A stretch of DNA of 64,000 bases from Globodera rostochiensis (taxonomy: Eukaryota; Nematoda; Chromadorea; Rhabditida; Heteroderidae). The notes below the pieces were generated by a model, which made no database searches, had not been told where the DNA came from, and was given only the letters and a program-made list of their open reading frames with translations. The stretch is taken from assembly GCA_018350325.1 (NCBI GenBank), contig JAEVLN010000033.1, positions 434,001 through 498,000 on the forward strand, written 5' to 3'. The first letter of the stretch is position 1, and every line of letters begins with the position of its first letter. The translations under genes were made by a program, and so were the position numbers. Shown in pieces: positions 54,771 through 64,000 of this stretch.

Positions 54771-55360
54771 TGGCTTTTTAAATAATTTATAAATTTTATA
54801 AGTTATTTTTAATTAAGATTTTGTTTGATTTTAAATTTATTAAAGTTCTTAAATTTATTATATTTCATTTTTTAGTTTTAATATTGATTGTTTCTCTTTT
54901 GGTCCTTTTCCCGCTGTGCCGACGGATATAGTGAAATTGATCGTATTTGTAGTTTATCTCCATAGTATGATGAACATTGCTTTGAATGCTTATCATAAAT
55001 ATATTAAAATAAATTATCTTTAAAATTGATTGTTTGTCAAGAAAATTCAATTATTTTTTAACAAAAATTAGTATTAACCGAATGATATAACTCATGTCAC
55101 ACTTTGTTTTATTGCAATGCTTATTTCTATGACGATGAATTGTCCGGAATTCTTTGTACTTATAATGATAAAGTAAGTGAAAACATTTTATTTTATAGTA
55201 ATTTATTTTTTAATTGTCTTTACTTTAATTATGTTGTACATCGGTATTATCTCTTTATCTCTTCAGCGCACCTGACTTCCTTCTCGTTAATTTAATCATT
55301 TTTAATTTGTATTATGAAATTAATAAAAATTCGGAGGTCCTAATCTTGGTTAATAACTTT
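54771..55360 (+). repeat. Family B module, core type 1b, with extended tail
   Basis: Core tctcttttggtccttttccc, gctgtgccgacggatatagt, gaaattgatcgtatttgtag, catagtatgatgaacattgc. Tail accgaatgatataactcatg, tattgcaatgcttatttcta, gacgatgaattgtccggaat, cagcgcacctgacttccttc. The copy at 58247-58690 is the closest relative. Three family B units are thus arranged head to tail at 53.9-55.3 kb. Confidence 0.8.
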
Positions 55361-55600
55361 TATATTAAAATTGCCGTGACTGTCATTGCTGGGTTAAAGC
55401 CCTGAATTTTCCATTTTTGAATGACGGCGACAGTCAGATCTCCAATATATTGGCCTTGCTAAAATGAAATGTAATAAATAATTAGTTTATTTCTTGTTAA
55501 TAATTTATATTAAAATTACATTCATTTCTTTTCTTGCTTGAGTTTTTCTTTTAAACTATTTATAATAGATATATAATATGCTGTATTATTAAGCTCTTTT
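55361..55600 (+). repeat. Islet, family I start and family T flank
   Basis: Islet gccgtgactgtcattgctgg, then family I words (gacggcgacagtcagatctc, caatatattggcc), then family T flank (ttataatagatatataatat). Confidence 0.6.
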
Positions 55601-55699
55601 AAAAATTATTATTTTTATTTAAACATAAAAACACCATTTATTATACTCTTGTGAATCTTTTTTTAATAAATATTTAAACTTACATTTAGAATTTTGGTA

Positions 55700-55965
55700 A
55701 AACATATATTTTTTGAATGATGTGTCAGTCAGATCTCCAATGTATTGGCTAAATCGTATATCAGCATCTTCCATTGGACGTTGATTGATACTCCAAGGCC
55801 ACAGCATCGTATGACTTTCCGACTCCGCCGATCATACAAAATTTTTTATTTTTAAGAATTATCAATAATTATATTGACTTTCTTTAGATGGGGTTAAAAT
55901 TGTAATTTATCATTTTTATGCATTTATTTAAAGTGTTCCTTTTTAGGTCGGGCATCAAAAAAATA
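55700..55965 (+). repeat. Family I/J module
   Basis: gatgtgtcagtcagatctcc, aatgtattggct, then atcagcatcttccattggac, ccaaggccacagcatcgtat and ccgactccgccgatcatac. Combines the family I start with the family J core; downstream matches 3830-3960. Confidence 0.72.
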
Positions 55966-56178
55966 ATATTGATTTTAGTCAAAAATTTGGTTACATTTTT
56001 TTCATTAATTTTCAATATAGATAGGCATTAATTTTTTTTATTTAAATTCCTTTATTTATTCGTACATCAATAAAAATACAGATTAGAACCAATTTAAACA
56101 GTACAAAAAAAAATTCTTTCTAAATTTTATAAAAAAAAGTCCAACTCAAATATTCATAGTCAATAATTAATTTAAAAA
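55966..56178. other. AT-rich spacer
   Basis: Nothing recognisable. Confidence 0.5.
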
Positions 56179-56500
56179 ATGGAAGTTGTAAAGGAATTTA
56201 ATAAGCGGAGAAAATCGGAAATGTGTCAGCCCGCCCCAAGGCCAAAAATCCTTCATATTTTCCAAAAAAAAGTTATGCAATGTGTTGAGTTAAACCAAAG
56301 TGATCTTTTTAGTTATTTTTATACTTCTTACAGATTTTCCTTTTTTATCTTTACAAACAGACAATACATATTAAACAAATTAGTTTATTTTAAAACTCCG
56401 TTGTATATTAGAATTTAATATTTGTTAATATAAGATTTAAAAATAGAAATCTGCTCGTGTTTTAAGCTTCGTAAAATTCATTATCATTCATATAAAGGTT
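56179..56500 (+). repeat. Diverged family D core and AT-rich block with an inverted partner
   Basis: 56200-56295 is a diverged family D core (aataagcggagaaaatcgga, gtcagcccgccccaaggcc, gttatgcaatgtgttgagtt). 56297-56490 has its reverse complement at 61605-61800, shown by aaaaatagaaatctgctcgt and ttttaagcttcgta. A 79-codon open stretch (56179-56418) is not kept in any relative. Confidence 0.68.
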
Positions 56501-57165
56501 TAGCAGCTTATATTGTGATATTTAAATGCATTTATTTATTAATTTTTAAATTCACATTGATATTATAAAACATTAATAAAAAACTTGGGGTGTTTTGTTT
56601 TTTATCAAGCAACCATTTTTGACCAAAGGTGTCCTGACTACTGGTCGAGGAATTTAAAATTTTTTTATATAATTTTAATAACAAATTATAAATACTCGTT
56701 AATTAAACACATATTTACATTAGCAAAGCCAAATCCAATAAAGCTGCCAAGTTTTTGTACAAAAATGAATAATAAATTGTTAATATTTTTATTTTTTGCT
56801 TCTTTAAATACATCATATATTTTGTATTTCAAAATTTATTGGTTAATAAACTTTTCTGTATATTAAAAGTTAATAATTAACGCAATTTGAAAATATTGGC
56901 TAAATATTAATTATATTTTCAACTAATAACAGTTCTCGTGTTTTGTTAAAAAGTGCATTTTGAGATTTAAATTTCAAGACTTATTTAAAGTTCGATATAC
57001 TTCAAAATAATTCAATTTAGATATTCCAATTAAAATGTGTTGATGATCTTCGATGTAATCGTTTTTTACAAAAATAAAGAAATTCATTTATGTATTTGTT
57101 TTTATAATTTAATTTTTATTGTCCTTAACCTTGATATAAAGAATAACAACTCTTTAATTTTGCAC
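56501..57165. other. AT-rich stretch
   Basis: Contains gcagcttatattgtgatatt (56503), also seen near 20868-20888. A 93-codon open stretch at 56585-56866 is rich in Phe, Ile, Tyr, Lys and Asn and has no recognisable feature. One islet at 56625-56655 (ggtgtcctgactactggtcg). No supported gene. Confidence 0.4.
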
Positions 57166-57620
57166 TATCCATTTTCTTTTTATTTAATTTCTTTTATTTT
57201 GGCACTTTATTGAAATCTTTTTAATAATTTTGCTTTATTTATTATCACCTTTTTAGTGGCTTGCTCTCCCACTAAATCTCGGTTAAAAAATTGTTGTGAG
57301 CGTATGTTGGAAAGAAAGTACGGTTCTTCAAAGTTATTTATTTAAATTGAATTAAATCGTTTAAAAATTTTATTAGCCATATCAGATCATTTAATTAATT
57401 ATTTAATGAGTGCTTTCTTGTAGCGCAAAAATAGCGTATAATAAATTTGTTTAAAAAAATAATTTTAACATTTATTTATACCTTATTGTTTGGAAATCCA
57501 ATACATTTATTTTTTACAATAATAAAAGCAAATTTAACTCATTTTATTTAATAGATTTTTTGATAATTTATATATTTAACTAATGTTAAAATATCTACTT
57601 TTACATGATGAATTAAACTC
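57165..57620 (+). repeat. Block with an inverted partner at 63277-63550
   Basis: actatccattttctttttat, tttgctttatttattatcac, gtggcttgctctcccactaa, tgtttggaaatccaatacat and cttttacatgatgaatt all reappear as reverse complements, in reversed order, at 63277-63550. About 190 bp of the middle (57290-57480) is missing from the inverted copy. Confidence 0.8.
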
Positions 57621-57659
57621 AGTGTATATATAATAAAACTTATTTTTACTAAATTTCAT

Positions 57660-58135
57660 AAAAGCCTTTGTCGAAAATTACAAAAACATTGTGCAAAAAT
57701 AAACGTAAAAATGAAATAATTGCTTTAAAAAATGAAAGATGAAAAAGAATTTAATGAGCGGGGGAATTCGGCAAAATTGTCCGCCCGCCCCCACGGCCAA
57801 AAATCAATCTCTGGCGAATGGAACGTAAATGTTCAATTATTGGGCCAGGTGCACTCCTTTGGGGCATAATTATGCAAACGTTCTTTGCTCAAAAAAAAGT
57901 TATTAAATGTGTTGAACTTATTGTGTCACTTTTTGTTAAAAAATAAAATTTTGAAAACTTGTCAATAAAACCAAAGAATAAAATTATGAATGATTATTTG
58001 AAAGATTATATTGTTTTCAATTTCTCTAATTTTATTTTCATAAAAATTTTATGTTGATGTTGTGTCTTAAGTTTTTGCCAACTTTTTTGCTTATCATCAC
58101 AAATTACCATTTATTTGGCTATATTTTAAACAATT
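57660..58135 (+). repeat. Family D module, copy 3
   Basis: Core gagcgggggaattcggcaaa, ttgtccgcccgcccccacgg, atctctggcgaatggaacgt, gggccaggtgcactcctttg. Followed by cttgtcaataaaaccaaaga and, after deletions, ttttgccaacttttttgctt. Confidence 0.8.
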
Positions 58136-58700
58136 TTATAAGCCACTCAGATTATAATATTTAAAGTAAAATTTGAAAAATCAGTAAAAACTCAACAAAA
58201 GCTTGAAATTTTATTTAGTTGTACACATTTTTGTTAGTTTTATTATTAATTGTTTCTCTTTTGGCCCTTTTCGCGCTGTCCGAAGCCTATAGTGAATGAA
58301 ATTGATCGTATTTGTCGAGTTCGTTTATCTTCATAGTATGATGAACATTGCGTTGAATACTTGTCATAAATATATTATATAAATTTATTTTAAAATTGAT
58401 TGTTTGTCAGGAAAATACAATTATTTTTAACAAAGATTATTATTATTAATCGAACGATATAACTCATGTCACATTTTGTTTTATTGCAATGCTTATTTCT
58501 ATGACGATGAATTGTTCGGAATTCTTTGTAATGATAAAGTAAGTGAAAAAATTTTATTTTATAGTAATTTATTTTTTAATTGTTCTTTACTTTAATTATG
58601 TTGTACATTGGTATTATCTCTTTATCTCTTCAGCGCACCTGACTTCCTTCTCGTTAATTTAATGATTTTTTAATTTGTATTATGAAATAAAATAAAAATT
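58136..58700 (+). repeat. Family B module, core type 1c
   Basis: Flank gccactcagattataatatt, aatcagtaaaaactcaacaa; core tctcttttggcccttttcgc, gctgtccgaagcctatagtg, gatcgtatttgtcgagttcg; tail tcgaacgatataactcatgt, gacgatgaattgttcggaat, cagcgcacctgacttccttc. The last family B copy before the orientation switch. Confidence 0.8.
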
Positions 58701-58749
58701 TAGAGGATCATATCTCGAAGAAAATTGGGTTAACGGCATATAAATAATT

Positions 58750-59010
58750 ATTTTAGGAAAGCAATTAAATGTACTTAAATTGAATTGATGGTTGTATTGA
58801 AGTCTTCTTTATGCTCTCATGTACGAATTTTTGGTCATGCGTTGTTATGTTCATTTGGAAAATTGAATTTTTATTTTCAAGATTAATCAGTACCAACTTT
58901 AACATATTTGTTTAAAATAAGCATGCTATTTGCAACAATATAGAAAAAAAACCCTAACCTAATTCCTCTAATAATCAAAACGCACATATTTAACTGACGA
59001 TGTTAAATGG
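58750..59010. other. Orientation-switch interval
   Basis: Forward-oriented repeat matches end near 58750-58800 (related to 39840-39925). Inverted matches begin near 59010 (gtgacataaa, the complement of tttatgtcac at 8128). Between them are small islets (ttatgctctcatgtacgaat; ggttcgataccgtgacat) with no clear repeat or transposon ends. Confidence 0.6.
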
Positions 59011-59400
59011 TTCGATACCGTGACATAAAATATTACTTGATTAAGAAAGAATGCGAATTTGCTAACATAAAAAACTTTATTATAATATTAAATTATGATG
59101 TCTATTTTTTAATTTATAGGCAAAGAAGTATATAAATATTAAAATTATTCGTTTTACATGTTTTAAACAAATATAAACATTTACTTAAATAAACAAACAT
59201 ACAAAATAAAACAGTAATGATTTAAAAAATTGTTTTAATTTCTAGTAAACTAAAAAAATGTTTTAATTTCTAGTAAACTAAAAAAATTACACCATCAAGC
59301 TTACCCCAATAAAAAAATATTGTCATTTAAATCTAAATCAGGTTAAAAGATGATTATGAATTTTAATTTAATTACCAACTAGCTTTGAACATTAAAAACA
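59010..59400 (-). repeat. D-long middle part, inverted copy
   Basis: Reverse complement of about 36360-36840 and 7610-8135. Examples are agaatgcgaatttgctaaca (complement of the 36.79 kb sequence tgttagcgaattcgcattct, one change) and ttcgttttacatgtttt. It also has its own short duplication, aattgttttaatttctagta/aatgttttaatttctagtaa (59230-59285). Confidence 0.8.
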
Positions 59401-59535
59401 ATAATTACCAAATTGTGGTAATATTTGCCAACTTAACATAACCGTACGATTAAAATTAAATAAAAGTTCAATTTAAAAACAATCAATTGACTTTATATTT
59501 ATATTTATTTTAAGTTCTTTCAAAATAATTCGTTC
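59398..59535. repeat. Repeat shared with 63055-63190
   Basis: taatatttgccaacttaaca, acgattaaaattaaataaaa, ttcaatttaaaaacaatcaa. The second copy is in the same orientation 3.66 kb downstream. Confidence 0.72.
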
Positions 59536-59549
59536 GTCTATAAATTAAT

Positions 59550-59640
59550 CTCGCAGCCAGAACCATGCAGCACCAGCCAAGAGGATAGGAGGAAGACGTA
59601 GCTGATCAAACATGAGACCTCTCAAGGGCTTACTGCATAG
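59550..59640. other. GC-richer islet in the inverted block
   Basis: cagccagaaccatgcagcac, cagccaagaggataggagga, gacgtagctgatcaaacatg, agacctctcaagggctt. No paralog in either orientation. Similar in size to cores elsewhere. Confidence 0.4.
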
Positions 59641-59779
59641 GAAATAAATAGGTGAATCCATAATATTGCAAAAAAAAATTATCTTTTTATCTGATGAATA
59701 AGCCTAATTAACAATTGTTGAAATCTATTTTGTAATCAAAATGAATTTATTTTATTCTCACACGAATTCTGCGACTTGA

Positions 59780-59990
59780 TTTTTCTAATATAAACTCAAG
59801 TATATATGAAAAAATTCAATGATTACTCTTTCACAAAAAAATAAACATTTAATCAAGTTAACAAGCTTTGGATCGTTCATTCGTTTTGAATTATAATGAC
59901 TTAATATTGCATTTCATAAATACAGGGTTCGGCTCGAGTAAAGACAAAATCGCTACTGTCGCCGTTTGTTGGAGGATCAATTTTATATTC
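59780..59990 (-). repeat. Family R fragment, inverted, and islet
   Basis: aattcaatgattactctttc at about 59814 is the complement of the family R start at 34093. An islet at 59927-59980 (gggttcggctcgagtaaaga, cgctactgtcgccgtttgtt) is unique. Confidence 0.55.
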
Positions 59991-60950
59991 AATTTTTATT
60001 TTATTAAAATATATTAAAAATCTTAAAATTAACCATTAAGAACATGCAATAAATTAAAATCAAATTTAGTTTATTTCGAGAAAAACAACAAGGTAGCGAA
60101 TCTTTCTAGATAAAATATAAATAACCAAGGACTACGGGACTTTGTTTTTAAAACCGTATCAAGGTCTTTATTAAAGAAAACAAAGGAAAAATCAAGTTTT
60201 ATTTACCACCAACCTTTTAAAAATAAAAAAGCTAAAAAACAAAATTAAAAAAAATTAACAACTTAAAATATTCTTAAGAATGAATAAAAATTTAACAAAA
60301 ATATAAATAAGTTAAGAACAGTTACCGTTTATCTAAAAAAACTATATTTACTCATACAATTTCAAAACAAAAAAGAAAATTAGTGATTATTATTCAAAAG
60401 CAAATTAATAAAAAATATGACATTTGTTTTATTTTAGAAATATTATTAATTTACTAATAAAAGACACAATATCTTTACCGAAATTATAAAATATAACAAC
60501 AGCGATTCTATCTATCATAACGTTAACACGGGCAATTGCTTTTATTATTGCATTATAATTTATTTTCCTAAAACAGTTCTATAAAAGGATCAAATAAATT
60601 TACAATTATATATATAACAATTAATAACCAACAGAATTTTAAAATTATGGCAATTTTCCGAAGAATAAATTCTTTTTTTCTTGTCAAAAAGTCGATTAAA
60701 AAGTATGATCGAACACCCATAAAATGTAATATTAACTTTTATAACATACTAACCCACATACACCAACAACTACTATTCTATGTCCACAGCAACAGGAGAT
60801 AAAATAAATCAAAAAAGAAAATATACTTAATAAATTGTACGGTTTTAATTAAATATGGTTAAAACGGGTGGCAGAATTCGAAAAAAATAGAACAACTGAC
60901 TATAAATTTTTTCGAAGAAATTAGTGAAAATAATTATTTACATTAAAAAT
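59991..60950. other. A-rich stretch of the inverted block
   Basis: Islets at 60122-60165 (aaggactacgggactttgtt, related to caaggaatacgggacttcgt at 61873), 60475-60540 (cgattctatctatcataacg) and 60755-60800 (cacatacaccaacaactact, ctatgtccacagcaacagga). The plus strand is clearly A-rich. No gene. Confidence 0.45.
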
Positions 60951-61035
60951 TAATAATTGATTGGTAACTCTATTTATATAATTTATTATCAGAAAATATT
61001 TATTGGCAGTTAATTTAATAAGAATAATTAATACG
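60950..61035 (-). repeat. R1 fragment, inverted
   Basis: taactctatttatataattt is the complement of aattatataaatagagtta, close to 1511-1533 and 28994-29018. Neighbouring attggtaactctatt corresponds to aatagagttactaatc. Confidence 0.6.
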
Positions 61036-61042
61036 CGAAACT

Positions 61043-61258
61043 AAAACAATTTTTAGATGGGGTGCGTTGATGCCCAAATTACTCTCGTCGTCTGACTCTC
61101 TATTTCTAGCACATTATTTCATCAAAAAATAAAATGTTTAAGAAATTAACAAAACAATTTTTAGATGGGGTGCTCGATGACCAAATTACTCTCGTCGTCT
61201 GACTGTCTCTTTTTAGCACAGTATTTCTTCAAAAAAAATGTTCAAAATATTAACTAAA
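61043..61258. repeat. Tandem duplication of a 108-bp unit with a GC-richer core
   Basis: Two units at about 61043-61150 and 61151-61258: aaaacaatttttagatgggg, then ttactctcgtcgtctgactc, ttctagcacattatttc. They differ mainly in the core start (tgcgttgatgccc versus tgctcgatgacc). The beginning of a third, decayed unit (actaaaaaattattagatcg) follows. Confidence 0.8.
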
Positions 61259-61604
61259 AAATTATTAGATCGTTGAAGCAATGAAGAAGGCACATCTTTA
61301 AAAATTTCATAGCGTGAAATGATTGGACGAAGTTTATATAAATTATTAAAACTTTTTGTTAAAAAATATTCATTCCGTATGTTTATAAATGAAATTCCTA
61401 TTTTAATTTTTGCAGCAGGAATAGTTATTGTTTAAAAATAAATAAGCTTAGTTATATGCTTCTTTTTTTACATTTTGTCAAATAATTCATAATCTCGTGG
61501 AAGTTATGTAACAATATGTTTAAATTGTTTAAAAATTTGAAAATAATATATAATAATTTTAATTGTTTTTATTTAAAAACAAAAAGGGTTAGTTAAAAAT
61601 TCAC

Positions 61605-61860
61605 TCGAAAATGAACGATAATGAATTTTACATTACGAAGCTTAAAACATGAGCAGATTTCTATTTTTAAATCTTATAAAATTAATGTATATTACAAAAA
61701 CGTTAAATTCTAATATAAATGAAGTTTTTTAAAATAAACTATAAATTATGTTTTATTAAAAAAGGAAATTTCTATAATTAGTACAAGAATGACTAAAAAA
61801 ATCGTTTTCACATTGCATATCTTTTTTGAAAAATATCAAAAAACTTTTATTTCTAAATAA
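61605..61860 (-). repeat. Inverted partner of 56297-56490
   Basis: tacgaagcttaaaacatgag, cagatttctatttttaaatc is the complement of the 56.43-56.49 kb sequence. Homology continues through aaggaaatttctataattag. A direct-orientation relative is at 32805-32865. Confidence 0.8.
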
Positions 61861-61904
61861 AATATAAAACCCAAGGAATACGGGACTTCGTTAAAACGCG
61901 TCTC

Positions 61905-62045
61905 GTGCTATTTTTTTTGTTAAATTTTAATTATTTCAAGTTATAAAATTTTCATATTTATGTAAATTATATAACGAATCAATATGATTATTTATATAAT
62001 TATGACATTTGACGTATTTTGTTTAATTATTTGTTATTTATTTAC
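61905..62045 (+). repeat. Forward-oriented fragment within the inverted block
   Basis: tttcaagttataaaattttc, taaattatataacgaatcaa, tattttgtttaattatttgt match 34728-34880 on the same strand. This small piece interrupts the inverted block and the plus strand is T-rich again here. Confidence 0.65.
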
Positions 62046-62360
62046 GAGTCTTTGAGAATTGCGCACTGTAGATGCGCACCAAAAATTCGAACTTATAACA
62101 TTTTTTGACCTAAACCGATTAGCTCACAATAATACCAAATGAAAGCTCTCGATGAGTAGCAACTATATTCAAGCTAAAGTTTTGCGACTGGGCAATGCTT
62201 ACAAATATTATAGACAACACAGTAAAAAAAAACTCAAAAAATGGCCATTTTTGGTCTTTCTGGCCATAACTTTTTCAAGCATTGCCCAATCGCAAATAAT
62301 AGAATTTCAGCTCGGTGTTGGACAGGCCTTCCATCGAAGTCTCGGTGTTCTTTAATGCCG
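62046..62360. other. About 310-bp island of balanced composition, unidentified
   Basis: tgcgcactgtagatgcgcac, ccgattagctcacaataata, atgaaagctctcgatgagta, gactgggcaatgcttacaaa, atggccatttttggtctttc, ggacaggccttccatcgaag. A 67-codon plus-strand frame (62152-62355) overlaps it, without recognisable domain. The left neighbour (61905-62045) is homologous to 34728-34880, and atttcagctcggtg at 62302 also occurs at 34896. This suggests an insertion of about 255 bp into that module. It has the look of a transposon remnant; no duplicated target seen. Confidence 0.4.
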
Positions 62361-63054
62361 TCCGGTTCTCATGTTTTGACAAAAACGGTTAATTGCAATT
62401 AAATAAAATAATTTAATAATTATTCACTAAAATGAATATTATACCATAGAATAATACAATTTTGTTGAAGATGAAATAGCATAACAATATTTAACATAAA
62501 AAAAATTTAATAAATAAAAAATTTGATTAAACAATCGGCAAAGCCTTAATTGTAACAATTAGATCTAAAATGATACGCTGGATATGGGCACAGACAAAAA
62601 GCGCAAAATCAACGCTTTGTCACAATATGTTTGTTCGTAATTACTTAACGACGAAGTTGTGCAACGCCCGTTCAAATTAAGTCTCAGTGTGGAAAATCCT
62701 ATAAAAGTTATTAATAATTAAATTTAAAAGTTTAATAAGAAAGAAATATGTGATCGGTCTGACAGAGCAATAACAACTTATCGACATTTAATCGCACCAT
62801 GTATAATTATTTAATTAAAACAGAAAATTTTTAAAATTAGAAGAAAAATTTAACGTTTAAATATTCTTTTAATTAAATAAAAAACAGAATGTCGAAAAAA
62901 GTGCATAAATAAGCCCAGCATTCCAAAACGGCTTATGCGAGAGAGGCTCATGAGGAACAGCGTAATGAAGAAGTTGTTTATTAAACAAAAGCTAATAACT
63001 CTTGAATACTAATATTTAAATGAGAAATTGATTCAAAACCAAAAATAACCATTT
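62361..63054. other. A-rich stretch with islets
   Basis: Islets at 62560-62690 (gatacgctggatatgggcac, cgacgaagttgtgcaacgcc), 62750-62805 (gatcggtctgacagagcaat) and 62900-62975 (taagcccagcattccaaaac, cttatgcgagagaggctcat). None has a partner in the window. No gene. Confidence 0.4.
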
Positions 63055-63195
63055 TTTACAATATTTACCCATTGTAATAATATTTGTCAACTTAAAATAA
63101 CTTTACGATTAAAATTAAATAAAAGGTCAATTTAAAAACAATCATGACTCTATATTATTTATATTATAAAGTTTTTTCAAATGAATTCGTTCCAA
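63055..63195. repeat. Repeat shared with 59398-59535
   Basis: taatatttgtcaacttaaaa, acgattaaaattaaataaaa, gtcaatttaaaaacaatcat, then ttttttcaaatgaattcgtt. Confidence 0.72.
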
Positions 63196-63276
63196 GCGGA
63201 AGGGAGCAAGTTAGACTCATCAAGGCAATAATCAAAAAATATAAAATAAATAGAAAAGAAACAAATTCGGTTTAAT

Positions 63277-63552
63277 TCATCATGTAAAAGTAGATATTTC
63301 AACATTAGTTAAATAATATAAATCATCAAAAAATCAAACAAAATTTAAAATTACTTTAAGTTGCTTTTATTATTGGAAAAAATAAATGTATTGGATTTCC
63401 ATACAATAAGGTATAAATGTATACTTATTTGCCGAGGATTGATTGCGAGAGCAAGTCGCTAAAAATGATAATAAATAAAGCAAAATTATTAAAAACTTTT
63501 CAATAAAGTTAAAAATTAAAAGAAATTAAATAAGCAGAAATGGATAGTTCGA
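63277..63552 (-). repeat. Inverted partner of 57165-57620
   Basis: catcatgtaaaagtagatat, atgtattggatttccataca, gagcaagtcgctaaaaatga, taataaataaagcaaaatta and gaaatggatag are complements of the 57.17-57.62 kb block in reversed order, with a deletion in the middle. Confidence 0.82.
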
Positions 63553-63800
63553 AGGGTAACAAACAATAATCATTAATTTTATATGAATATCCAAATTTAC
63601 ATTTTATTTATTAAGCAACGATATATCGAAACTGTTGGCTTCAATTTTATAAAATTTATTAACTAGTCGGAACAAGGGCATGCCTGAGATGTTTTGTTGA
63701 TGCTGTCTCTAGTCAGTTTTAGTTTGTAAACAAAAAATTTTTGTTTTTACAAAAAGATAAAAAAATTTCTTTTTTTTGTTTGAGTAATGCATAAGGCAGT
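63553..63800. other. Unassigned stretch
   Basis: Contains an islet at 63665-63715 (actagtcggaacaagggcat, gatgctgtctctagtc). Strand composition returns towards T-rich after about 63710. No gene. Confidence 0.4.
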
Positions 63801-63808
63801 TTGTGATT

Positions 63809-63895
63809 TTGGGGGGGGGGGGGGTTGAACAATAGAGCCCCCCCCCCCTTAAATAGAGCCCCCCTCCAAAATAGAGCCCCTCCCCCCTAATTTTT
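63809..63895. repeat. Poly-G/poly-C low-complexity region with aatagagcccc units
   Basis: A long G run (63810-63824) is followed by three units of the form aatagagcccc with C runs. The G and C runs could pair as a hairpin. The 70-codon minus-strand open stretch across it (63709-63921, a glycine-rich repeat) is an artefact of the homopolymers. Confidence 0.75.
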
Positions 63896-64000
63896 GAATT
63901 TTTTTTACAAAATTGGCCCAACAGAATTCAAGCATTACTTGTTTTTCATTGTAATTTTCTGCTTTTTAAATGATTTTGAGGCCAAGATTTTTGGTGATTT

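Noticed and set aside
6585..58260. Nematode piRNA promoter motif (ctgtttca-like) upstream of the cores
   Set aside because: tgtttc precedes family B core type 1 (tgtttctctttt), but the full motif is absent there, type 2 copies lack it, and other families do not show it. Not enough to call piRNA genes.
63709..63921. Glycine-rich 70-codon minus-strand frame
   Set aside because: Produced by C and G homopolymer runs.
1..64000. Organelle (mitochondrial) genome with GC clusters
   Set aside because: AT-rich sequence with GC clusters recalls some fungal mitochondrial DNA, but no mitochondrial protein, rRNA or tRNA gene appears in 64 kb, and 8-bp-duplicating DNA transposons are nuclear features.

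Overview
This 64 kb window is very AT-rich eukaryotic nuclear DNA, roughly three-quarters A+T by eye. I found no convincing gene. The longest open frames are about 110 codons, lie in AT-rich or repeat sequence, and are broken in sister copies where those exist. I saw no rRNA, tRNA, CRISPR array or bacterial operon structure. The host cannot be fixed from sequence alone. The base composition, the hAT-like non-autonomous transposons and the general look of the dispersed repeats suggest a small AT-rich animal genome. A plant-parasitic nematode of the root-knot type is a tentative guess (low confidence).

The window is a mosaic of repeated modules. Most have long, fairly conserved AT-rich flanks around a short GC-richer core of about 30-120 bp. 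I label the main families A (cores near 5.6, 15.1, 20.5, 23.8, 26.2 and 51.6 kb), B (6.6, 25.4, 47.4, 48.5, 54.3, 54.5, 54.9 and 58.3 kb), C (16.2, 43.3 and 45.2 kb), D (8.6, 37.3, 56.2 and 57.7 kb), G (6.0, 24.8 and 39.7 kb), I/J (3.8, 12.5, 16.6-17.1, 18.7, 29.9, 41.5 and 55.4-55.8 kb), K (14.2 and 41.8 kb), O (10.7 and 30.7 kb), R (34.1-34.4 and 35.3-35.7 kb) and T (3.7, 6.7, 38.4, 46.1, 48.8 and 55.5 kb). Larger paralogous blocks are 29-2296 with 28428-29926, 7470-8988 with 36171-37728, 31911-32547 with 45661-46640, and 42597-43083 with 43797-44263. Flanks of one family are often joined to the core of another, so the array looks built by repeated local duplication and recombination.

Every repeat pair I matched within the first ~58.75 kb is in the same orientation, and the plus strand there is T-rich. 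From about 59.01 to 61.86 kb and from about 62.4 to 63.55 kb the same families appear inverted and the plus strand becomes A-rich. A small forward piece lies between, at about 61.9-62.05 kb.

Four kinds of DNA transposon are embedded in the mosaic. They are a hAT-like MITE at 585-1482, a second hAT-like MITE at 4810-5332, a foldback-type element at 12877-13902, and a hAT-like family (complete copy 40484-41274, partial copies near 17.5 and 37.8 kb). The first three have perfect 8-bp target duplications. Two of them also have a matching unoccupied paralogous site elsewhere in the window (28975-28982 and 27681-27688). The array itself is the most unusual feature; whether its GC-rich cores are transcribed cannot be told from sequence.
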